Below the pieces are notes generated by a model. The model was not told the origin of the DNA. It saw only the letters and a program-made list of their open reading frames with translations, and did not search any database. Position numbers and translations under genes: made by a program. From a bacterium (GTDB taxonomy: Bacteria > Desulfobacterota > JAPLJL01), in NCBI GenBank assembly GCA_028713675.1, contig JAQTNV010000001.1, positions 199,879 through 263,878 on the forward strand: a stretch of DNA of 64,000 nucleotides, written 5' to 3'. Shown here piece after piece: positions 35,482-42,562 of the stretch. Numbering within the stretch: the first letter of the stretch is position 1; each line of letters opens with the position of its first letter.

Positions 35482-35529
35482 TGCCTGGATTTCTACGAAA
35501 AGATCCTTCCGGATCTTCAGAAAAAGTAA
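35482..35529 (+). pseudogene. Remnant of a second acetoacetyl-CoA synthetase gene (3' end)
   Basis: The bases encode the same last 15 residues (CLDFYEKILPDLQKK and stop) as the gene ending at 33745. The three base differences I see against that gene (CTG/CTT, AAG/AAA, AAA/AAG) are at third positions and silent. It has no start or upstream part. That means it is the tail of a diverged copy, not a fresh duplicate. It is followed by a REP element (35539-35585). Confidence 0.75.
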
Positions 35530-35538
35530 TCGGGAGTG

Positions 35539-35612
35539 TCATTGCGAGGAGTCCCACCAAGGCGGGACGACGAAGCAATCTCAAGAGGTTCGATCCACAT
35601 CGAACCCATCTT
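35539..35612. repeat. REP-like element with hairpin
   Basis: The gtcattgcgaggagtccc ... ggcgggacgacgaagcaatctc word is shared with 34021-34095 and, inverted, with 36905-36955 and 37872-37922. A terminator-like hairpin (aggttcgat / atcgaaccc) follows it. Confidence 0.65.
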
Positions 35613-35644
35613 TTCTTAACAAAATAATTTTATGATTCAAGGAA

Positions 35645-36670
35645 TCATTTGTGTACTCCATTATTTTCGTTCAAAATAGTTTTGATCTCATAAATATTAT
35701 AAAAATATTTATTCTTATCATAATTTTTATCAAAAACTACTACCCCATCTTCTTTTGGGAGCCAAACTGGCGACCCGCCGTACCATGGCCATTCAAACCT
35801 GTGGCCAACAGGAGCGCTGTTAAAAACAATTGGTATAATGGTTACTAAATCACCATTTGATTTCCATATGTATAATTTATGACCATCATCATATGTAAAA
35901 CTCGCGATAAACTTTCCAGTTGGCGACCATGACAAATCATGAAAATAAGTCTCACTGCGTAATAATGTTTTAAATGTTTCTAAATTATTTATTAATTGGA
36001 CAACTAAATATGTTTCATTTACTACATGATCTTCACCGAAAAAAGCATATCGGGAACCGTCTGGAGAAAAACGAGGGTAATTTACTTGGAACTCAGGGAT
36101 AATATTTGTTTTATTGTTATTCGTTAATTCAACTAAAATTGCCCCCCTATCGAATTGGTTTTTATGAGAAATTATCAAATGTTCATCATAACTTATGCCG
36201 GATCCTCCAATAAATGACCCGCTTCCATTTTCTTTATATAAATGGAAGCTATTACTCTTAATATTCCAGACTCCGATATTATTATGTTCAAAATCATTTA
36301 AGTCACACACGATTCTTTTAGTATCTAAAGGATAGATAAATACTAAACGTCCAATTTCATATTTGTCGAATTTTAATTTAGAAATATTTTTCTTTGTTTC
36401 AAAATCGACCAGAGACAAACCAACTTGTTTATCGATAAAACACGGTACTATGGGGGGACTACCACAAAGGCTTATCATTTTAAAATAATTTAAATCTATT
36501 TGTAAAAATTTTCCGCTTTCATCTATCATAAAATCTAATGCCTTGGCTCTGGGAATAAATATATAAACACATAGTAAAATTAAAGTTATTAAAAATAACG
36601 ATTTAATCCAAAATTTGAATAAACGGTTTTTAAAATACTTTTTCCAAAAATTAATCATATAAATGCCCAC
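35645..36670 (-). CDS. AT-rich beta-propeller-like protein with N-terminal membrane anchor
   Basis: The protein has 341 residues with one membrane segment (about 18-38) and a repeated beta pattern (YAFFGEDHVVNETYLVVQL; LSWSPTGKFIASFTYDDGHKLYIW), like TolB/WD40-type blades. The gene is clearly more AT-rich than its neighbours and uses AT-ending codons. It is on the other strand from the genes around it and lies between the repeats, so it was probably acquired. Its role is unknown; perhaps a periplasmic scaffold. Confidence 0.6.
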   Translation of the reverse strand: MGIYMINFWKKYFKNRLFKFWIKSLFLITLILLCVYIFIPRAKALDFMIDESGKFLQIDLNYFKMISLCGSPPIVPCFIDKQVGLSLVDFETKKNISKLKFDKYEIGRLVFIYPLDTKRIVCDLNDFEHNNIGVWNIKSNSFHLYKENGSGSFIGGSGISYDEHLIISHKNQFDRGAILVELTNNNKTNIIPEFQVNYPRFSPDGSRYAFFGEDHVVNETYLVVQLINNLETFKTLLRSETYFHDLSWSPTGKFIASFTYDDGHKLYIWKSNGDLVTIIPIVFNSAPVGHRFEWPWYGGSPVWLPKEDGVVVFDKNYDKNKYFYNIYEIKTILNENNGVHK

Positions 36671-37261
36671 TTTCAGTCTTGAGGAACTCTAATCTTCAAG
36701 TTAATCTGTGAATCAGAAATTATGAATTCCAAGACCATTGTCGGTTGATTTTAATTATATATCAACGATAGGTTTTTCCTTCTCACCTATTTTCCCCTAG
36801 GCGAAGGTTATGTCAAGACGTAGGGGCGGGGTTTACCTGTCCTGAGTGAAGTCGAAGGATCCCCGCCCAAATGCAGGAGGGCACAAGGCCCTCCCCTACT
36901 AACAGCGAGATTGCTTCGTCGTCCCGCCCTTGGCAGGACTTCTCGCAATGACGTTCTGCTTGGAAAGACTCTCGCCCGATCCTTCCGATGTCAGGATAAA
37001 CCCTTCTGAAGTCAGGTCAAGCAAATCGGGCAACTACATGAGCAATTGAGGTCTTTTTTCGGGCGGCCGCGGAGGGCCGCCCCTACGCCATATGGGATGC
37101 CCCCCTCTCCTCTCCGAGCCCGCTTCCAGCCCGTAGGGCTTACAGGCCGGAGGGTAGGTTCCTACGAGCCGGAGGCCCCACCCTCCCCTTCAGGGTGAAT
37201 CCCTTCAGGATGAACCCCTCGAGGGGGGAGGGAAAGGGTGAGGGTGAAAGTACTTTATTGT
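36671..37261. repeat. Repeat-filled gap before the toxin-antitoxin pair
   Basis: It holds the right copy of the 80-base inverted repeat (36820-36899), a REP element (36905-36955), a gatccttccgatgtcagg word set (36987-37035), and inverted C/G-rich words (37080-37250). No gene is seen. Confidence 0.7.
36820..36899. repeat. 80-base inverted repeat, right copy
   Basis: Reverse complement of 34300-34379 with four differences. Together they bracket 2.4 kb with the QueG-like gene, the acetoacetyl-CoA synthetase remnant and the propeller gene. Confidence 0.85.
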
Positions 37262-37301
37262 TTGACGTGAAGGAACTACATTGGTAGACTACATATGTAG
37301 T
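37262..37301 (+). promoter_or_regulatory. Promoter and palindromic operator of the toxin-antitoxin operon
   Basis: TTGACG (37262-37267), 17 bases and TAGACT (37285-37290) form the promoter. The perfect 14-base palindrome ACTACATATGTAGT (37288-37301) overlaps the -10/start area, a usual place for antitoxin binding and self-repression. Confidence 0.65.
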
Positions 37302-37324
37302 TACATTATCTCAAGGAGGCCCTT

Positions 37325-37627
37325 ATGATTTTCGTCAATGTCCGGGAATTGAAGGCCAAGGCGTCCGAATACCTTCTCGCGGCCGAGCAGGGGGAAAACG
37401 TGATCATCCTTTCCCGGGGCAAGCCCCGGGCCACGCTTCTTCCCCTGCGGGGAGATGATCTTGAGGATTTTATCCTGGCCCACAACCCGAAGTTCCGCCG
37501 GCTGATCGAAAAAGCAGCGGCGGACTATCAGGAAAAAGGGGAAGGGACAGATCTGGATCAAATGATTCGGGAAACCCGGGTAGAACTTGAAAATAAAAAT
37601 CGCAAGGCACGCCGCCAAAAGCCTTGA
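37325..37627 (+). CDS. Antitoxin, Phd/YefM-type
   Basis: The protein has 100 residues. The first 45 (MIFVNVRELKAKASEYLLAA) are Phd/YefM-like and bind the operator; the rest is a charged tail that would cover the toxin. The ribosome site AAGGAGG is 6 bases upstream. It overlaps the toxin gene by 41 bases, a sign of translational coupling. It is likely to bind the palindrome at 37288 and repress its own operon. Confidence 0.85.
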   Translation: MIFVNVRELKAKASEYLLAAEQGENVIILSRGKPRATLLPLRGDDLEDFILAHNPKFRRLIEKAAADYQEKGEGTDLDQMIRETRVELENKNRKARRQKP

Positions 37628-37859
37628 GAAAATTCCCGCCGAAACCAGGATGGCGATCCTGACCTCCATCAAAGGTCTGGAAACCGAACCTTTTCCCCCG
37701 CCGCCAAAAGGTAAACGTCTGGTGGGGATGAAACCAGCCACGTACCGGCTCCGGGTTGGCGATTATCGGGTTTTTTATCGGGAAATGGAGTCGGATCTGG
37801 TGATTCTTTCTGTTATCAACCGTAAGGACTTGGAGACAGAAATAAAGAAAATGAAATAA
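37587..37859 (+). CDS. Toxin, RelE/ParE family
   Basis: The protein has 90 residues with the RelE/ParE fold pattern: KIKIARHAAKSLEKIP, PATYRLRVGDYRVFYREME, VILSVINRKD. Such toxins cut mRNA at the ribosome or block gyrase; which of these this is cannot be told. The 41-base overlap with the antitoxin gene fits type II modules. Confidence 0.85.
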   Translation: MKIKIARHAAKSLEKIPAETRMAILTSIKGLETEPFPPPPKGKRLVGMKPATYRLRVGDYRVFYREMESDLVILSVINRKDLETEIKKMK

Positions 37860-37871
37860 TGTAGAATCATT

Positions 37872-37922
37872 ATGAAGGGATTGCTTCGTCGTCCTGCCTT
37901 TGGCGGGACTCCTCGCAATGAC
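37872..37922. repeat. REP-like element after the toxin gene
   Basis: The inverted form of gtcattgcgagg...gcaatctc seen at 34021 and 35539. The open frame of the next gene runs through it, so that gene's start is probably later (37969). Confidence 0.6.
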
Positions 37923-37968
37923 ATTTTCATTATTTCGGAAAATGGATATTGATCATTACGCTAAGGTC

Positions 37969-39648
37969 ATGAAAATAATGGCGCGGCTCTCATTAATCGT
38001 TCTCTTACTGCTGACCTCCGCCGGCACGCTCATGGCCGGCGAAGCCCCGCCGCCGGTTGAGCCGGCGGCAGCCGCGAGCTCAACCGGCGCGCAAAGTCTA
38101 CTGGTTTTTCACGGTAACATTGTCCTTCCCGATGAGGTTTACCTAGCGGCTATCAAATTGCCGGAAGCAAGCGCCGTCAGCGACGACACAGCCCGGAGCG
38201 TCCGCGAACAATGCCAGGCCTTTCTCTTGAGCGCCGGCTACGAACTCGCTCAGGTCGGGACCGCGATAGAAGGTGATCATATCCGGGTCGACATCGACGA
38301 AGGTCATCTCCAAAAAATCGTTTTTCGCGGCACCAGCTCGCTGCGCACCGTACAGGCACTCATTGTTCTGAACCTGCCCCATGATGTTTTCAATCGGCCC
38401 TATCTCGAACGCCAGATCGCGCGCTCAAAACGCGAGTACAACATTGATGTCGAGGATTGGAAGTTGATCAAGAGCGAAGAGCCCAAGCAAATCATTCCCG
38501 ATATTGAAAGCATAGAGCGGTTGGCCAAGCCGCCGAGTTACCCCGGCGGGCTGACAGAAAGCGCAATCATAAAATTCGGCACCTTGATCGGCCGTTCGCT
38601 GATCCCGCCCCGCGCCGAATACGAATTGCATATTTATTTTCGGCGGCACGCCTGGTCCCCGGGGCTGGGGCTGGATGCCAGCCTCACCGGCCCCGACGGA
38701 TTTAAGCTCGGTCTCAAATATAAAAACGAGGACCTGTTATTCGCGGCCGATCGTTGGGTAACAGAGGGGACGCTGGGTTTGACGATCCGCGACAGTCTGC
38801 GCGATCAGCACTCCTACCTGGCTCTCCAGCGGGTCGCGGCCGCGGCCGCCTGGTTTTCTCCGCCATTTCTGGGTGAGCTTCGTCCGGCATTGGGTGTCCG
38901 CGGGGATCTCACCAGCCGCCAACGACCCGACCTGAACCTGGAAAGCTACATGGTGGCACGCACCCAGGCCGGATTGGCACTGAACTACGATCTGTTCGCC
39001 GGCGGAAACATATTGTTCGGGTTCGGCGCAGATAGATATGACGTCTTTAACCTGGAGCAGGTCGATCCCCTGGCCGTGCCGTTAGTCTCGCCCGGCAACA
39101 ACACCCATCCGTTTCTCGAAACAGTTCTCCAGCTTACATTTAACCCCGACGAGATCCGCGCCGACCGCAAACACGAATTCGCGGCGAACGGCCGGGAACG
39201 TTTGGGCAACGGTGACTACGGCGTTGCGACCTACCGCTATCAATACGTCATCCCCATTGGCTGGCACGACATCTGGCTCACCAGCCACGGGGCTTATGTC
39301 TGGGGGCAGGCCCCGTTTTTCGAAGAGCAGGCCGTCGGCGGGACGCACATCCGGGGTGTCTTTGGATCGCGTTATTTCACCCGCCGGGTCGTGAGCGGCG
39401 GGTTGGAATTTCGCTATTCCGTGATCCGCGACGTGTACAAAGTGGGCGTTTTCGCGGATTCCGCGCTCTTCAGCGAAATTACGGCCGACCGCCGGGACGA
39501 TCATGCCCGCGCGGTGGCCGGTTTCGGCCCGAGCTTCCACATCCTTATTGCTTCCTCTTTTCAGCTCGATATATTCATGGCTTTCGGCCTGGCTGATCAT
39601 GTTTCCAATGAGCGTGGTTTCGGCGCGACGCTGAACCAGGCATTTTAA
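37969..39648 (+). CDS. Outer-membrane beta-barrel protein, POTRA-containing
   Basis: From the ATG at 37969 (MKIMARLSL) the protein has 559 residues. A signal peptide (hydrophobic core VLLLLTS, end LMA) is followed by a Pro/Ala stretch, a POTRA-like region (residues about 50-140, IVFRGTSSLRTVQALIVLNLP) and a long beta-barrel ending in Phe, as in Omp85/TamA/FhaC types. The frame is open upstream to 37900, but this part is REP DNA. The gene uses more CGC Arg codons than its neighbours, which favour CGG. It may be a transfer. It may export or insert proteins. Confidence 0.75.
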   Translation: MKIMARLSLIVLLLLTSAGTLMAGEAPPPVEPAAAASSTGAQSLLVFHGNIVLPDEVYLAAIKLPEASAVSDDTARSVREQCQAFLLSAGYELAQVGTAIEGDHIRVDIDEGHLQKIVFRGTSSLRTVQALIVLNLPHDVFNRPYLERQIARSKREYNIDVEDWKLIKSEEPKQIIPDIESIERLAKPPSYPGGLTESAIIKFGTLIGRSLIPPRAEYELHIYFRRHAWSPGLGLDASLTGPDGFKLGLKYKNEDLLFAADRWVTEGTLGLTIRDSLRDQHSYLALQRVAAAAAWFSPPFLGELRPALGVRGDLTSRQRPDLNLESYMVARTQAGLALNYDLFAGGNILFGFGADRYDVFNLEQVDPLAVPLVSPGNNTHPFLETVLQLTFNPDEIRADRKHEFAANGRERLGNGDYGVATYRYQYVIPIGWHDIWLTSHGAYVWGQAPFFEEQAVGGTHIRGVFGSRYFTRRVVSGGLEFRYSVIRDVYKVGVFADSALFSEITADRRDDHARAVAGFGPSFHILIASSFQLDIFMAFGLADHVSNERGFGATLNQAF

Positions 39649-39856
39649 AGAACGATTCGGTATGATAAATTGGGAGCACCAAACAACGCCAAGTTTTTTT
39701 AGATGAAATATGTGGATTTTTAACCGTCATTCCCGCGACTTGTCCTGAGTATGGTCGAAGGAAAGCGGGAATCTAGGAAAGGAATCTGGATTCCCCCGGA
39801 TCAAGTCCGGGGCAGGCTTGGTCAAGCCCGGAATGACAATCAAAGAAAAGGGATTT
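39649..39856. repeat. Dispersed REP sequence in gap
   Basis: A gtcattcccgcgacttgtcc...gggaatctaggaa unit with inverted pieces and a cggatcaagtccgg hairpin (39726-39840) fills the gap. No gene is seen apart from the next start. Confidence 0.55.
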
Positions 39857-41191
39857 ATGAAAAAATATTCTAAAATCGTACTGGTTTTTCTTTCCCTGGT
39901 CCTGCTTTCTCCCGCCTCCGCTTCTGAAAACAAGGGAACCTCCCCGACTTTTTCCCGGACCGAAGACCCGGTCTCCATCACCGCTGAAGAACTTCAGTCT
40001 TTTCTGGGCCAGGAAACCTCCCGCCTCGGCCTCTTCGCGGCCAAAGCCGGAAAACTCTCCCCCATTCCCTTCCAGGTCGACAAAAAGGATAAAGACGGCC
40101 AGTACATCCTGGAAATGATCAAGTCCGGGGACAAATGGCAGAGAAACCCCCAGCTGCCCTCCCCGGTGAAGCTGGAGAAAAACGACGAAGTCACCCTTCG
40201 AGCTCGGGACCTGGGGGAAAAGGTTTCCCCGGATAAATGGCCATCACCCCAGGGTCTGGAAATCGAGGTGACGGACCCGATCAACCAGGGCAAGGCCTAT
40301 GCTTACCTCCTCGCTTTTTCCGAACCCGCCCCGCGCTCGCCTGTCGACCTCATCGAATTCACCCCCGAGCCGAGCTTTTTTCGCTCGGACGATATCACTT
40401 ACGGTTTCACCGACCCCAAGCACCCGGCCCTGATCAACTACATCGCCTTCGGCCGCGATCCCAAGTCTCCTACCCTCCTGGACCGGTTCAAGATGCGAAT
40501 GGGCATTTCCATTTTTTTCGGTAAATTCAAAGTCGAAAAAAACGAAGAGGATATAAAGGTCCGGCTGCTGGCTTATACCGACGGCCCCCTCCGGGTGATT
40601 ATCCTCCAGGAGTTCGCGATCGATATCATGTCCGGGATCAAATCCCCCTGGGTGAAACGGGTTTCGATCAGCTATCCCAACCGGATCGAGTTCCCCAACG
40701 ATGTCTACATCCCCTTCCGACCCGGGCTGGTCATCAGCGAGGCCCATGCCACCGCAACTTTTGATTTCTCCGAAAATGTGTCCGGATCGATTCTTTACCA
40801 TCCCGCCCTCCCGGCGCCCCTGGTGGTGGACGGAGCCATGTCCCCGGCTGAGCTTAACGCTCCCCCTGAGTATGCCCCCTGGTGCGCCCTGGCCGGGAAA
40901 GCCGGCGGGTTCGTGGAAACCCTGAAATATGACGACCGGATCGCCAAGGCTAATATCAAGAAAACCTTTTTCTACCGCGATGACAGTACTTATCGAGATC
41001 AATACGAGTACAGACCCGGAAGTTTCGGGGAGATGGGAATGAAGATCACCGGGATGGAAAGGCTGACCGGAGGAACTTATCAATTCACTTTCGCGCTCTA
41101 CGGCCGGAAGAATTTCCGGCCGGGGGATGAGAAGGAATTCCTGCAGATTGAGGCCCATCCGCTGGAGGTTAAAATCCGCCCCCGGGAGTGA
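39857..41191 (+). CDS. Secreted protein of unknown function (copy 2 of a family of two)
   Basis: From the ATG at 39857 (MKKYSK) it has 444 residues with a signal peptide (end ASA). The frame is open to 39818 but the extra part is repeat DNA; the ribosome site is AAAAGGGA. Residues about 45-80 (FLGQETSRLGLF...PIPFQVDKKDKDGQYIL) align with the protein at 3148-4587, and the overall plan is alike. No known domain is visible. A cruciform repeat follows at 41219-41265. It may act in the periplasm. Confidence 0.75.
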   Translation: MKKYSKIVLVFLSLVLLSPASASENKGTSPTFSRTEDPVSITAEELQSFLGQETSRLGLFAAKAGKLSPIPFQVDKKDKDGQYILEMIKSGDKWQRNPQLPSPVKLEKNDEVTLRARDLGEKVSPDKWPSPQGLEIEVTDPINQGKAYAYLLAFSEPAPRSPVDLIEFTPEPSFFRSDDITYGFTDPKHPALINYIAFGRDPKSPTLLDRFKMRMGISIFFGKFKVEKNEEDIKVRLLAYTDGPLRVIILQEFAIDIMSGIKSPWVKRVSISYPNRIEFPNDVYIPFRPGLVISEAHATATFDFSENVSGSILYHPALPAPLVVDGAMSPAELNAPPEYAPWCALAGKAGGFVETLKYDDRIAKANIKKTFFYRDDSTYRDQYEYRPGSFGEMGMKITGMERLTGGTYQFTFALYGRKNFRPGDEKEFLQIEAHPLEVKIRPRE

Positions 41192-41218
41192 GAGGCGGGT
41201 GCTGGTCGCACTCCGCAC

Positions 41219-41265
41219 AAGGCTTCCCTCGGCCACAATGCCTCGGGATCTGATCGAAAAGCCTT
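41219..41265. repeat. Cruciform repeat, copy 2
   Basis: Arms AAGGCTT (41219-41225) and AAGCCTT (41259-41265) with the core word ttccctcggccacaatgcct. See copy 1 at 4702-4748: the arms have compensatory changes. Confidence 0.6.
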
Positions 41266-41380
41266 GCCTTAATTCATTGGTTTCAAGTCTCTAGTCTCTG
41301 GTTTCTGGTTACAATCAATAACTCGAAACCCGAAACTCTAAACTCGAAACTTTTTATATTCCGCAATCCGCAATTGTTAA

Positions 41381-42364
41381 TTATCCCCCGATCAGGTCCA
41401 TCGTTCGCGTGCATTTTCTGGAGGAGTCGGAGAAATTCGGCCGGCGCTCGGGTTTCGTCTGGACCGAACGGCGGATGATCTCCGCCAGCTCCGGATCGGA
41501 AACCCCGCCCCGTAAAGGACCCCGGAGATCGATTTCCTCATCGGAATAAAGGCAATTCCGGAGTTTCCCGTCTGAGGTCAAACGAATCCGATTGCAGCGC
41601 CCGCAGAAGTGCCGGCTGATCGAAGAGATAAATCCGATCGTGCCCCGGCCGCCTTTCATTCGATACATCTCCGCCACGCCGGGCTTCTCCTGCGGTTCGA
41701 CCGGTCCCAGGCTGAAACGACTGTTAATCACCTTTTTCACTTCTTCCGCCTTCAGAAAAAGATCTTTCTGCCACTCCTTCCCGTTTAAATAGGGCATGTA
41801 CTCAATGAACCTGACTTCCAGCCCGCGGGAAAAAGCCAGTTCGGCAAAATTCAGGATCTCGGTCTCGTTGTTTTCCCGGAGTAAAACCGTGTTGATTTTG
41901 ATTTTATTGAATCCCGCTTCCTCGGCCGACTCGATCCCCGCCAGAACTTCTTTCAGCCTGTCGCTCCCGGTAATCCGCTGATAATTCCGCGGATCCAGGG
42001 AATCCAGGCTGATGTTGACGCGGCTCAAACCGGCCTCCCGCAGGGGCCGGGCAAAATCCTTAAGCAGGATCCCGTTGGTGGTCAGGCCCAGGTCTTCGAG
42101 CCCGGCGCAGGAAAGACGGGAGATGAAATCCACCACCCCTCTGCGCATCAACGGCTCGCCCCCGGTAACCCGGGCTTTTCTTACCCCCAGTTCGACCGCC
42201 ACTTTGACCACCCGCAGGATTTCCTCGTATCTCAAAATCATTTCATGCGGAATAAAGGGGAGACCTCCGAGCGGGCGGCAATAAAAGCAATTCAGGTTGC
42301 AGCGGTCGGTAATGGAAATCCGGAGATAATCAATCCGGCGCTGGTAGGAATCGATGAGGGGCAT
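41381..42364 (-). CDS. moaA: GTP 3',8-cyclase, MoaA
   Basis: The protein has 327 residues and is a radical SAM enzyme. The cluster motif CNLNCFYC (Cys 22, 26, 29) is at the start, a C-terminal second cluster motif CGRCNRIRL follows, and the chain ends in the conserved GG. It turns GTP into 3',8-cyclo-7,8-dihydro-GTP, the first step of molybdopterin synthesis. It is not next to other moa genes in the window. The start has only a weak site. Confidence 0.95.
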   Translation of the reverse strand: MPLIDSYQRRIDYLRISITDRCNLNCFYCRPLGGLPFIPHEMILRYEEILRVVKVAVELGVRKARVTGGEPLMRRGVVDFISRLSCAGLEDLGLTTNGILLKDFARPLREAGLSRVNISLDSLDPRNYQRITGSDRLKEVLAGIESAEEAGFNKIKINTVLLRENNETEILNFAELAFSRGLEVRFIEYMPYLNGKEWQKDLFLKAEEVKKVINSRFSLGPVEPQEKPGVAEMYRMKGGRGTIGFISSISRHFCGRCNRIRLTSDGKLRNCLYSDEEIDLRGPLRGGVSDPELAEIIRRSVQTKPERRPNFSDSSRKCTRTMDLIGG

Positions 42365-42562
42365 TTTCCGGTTTCTAGTTTCGGGTTTCTAGTTTCGAGT
42401 TAGAAATAAAACTTGTGTTAACGGCTTCTAACCTTCTAGCGGCAAGTGTTAAGTGATCCTCCTACGCCAAGGCTTCGGAGGACAAGTAGGTCATGGGTCA
42501 TGGGTAATGGAGTTTGGTAATTGGCGTTTGGTAATTGGTGCTTGGTTATTGGTTATTGTTTT
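42365..42562. repeat. Word repeats between moaA and PBP1A genes
   Basis: Words such as ggtttctagtttcgggtttctag and ggtaattggcgtttggtaattgg are repeated at different lengths. No gene is supported. Confidence 0.6.
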
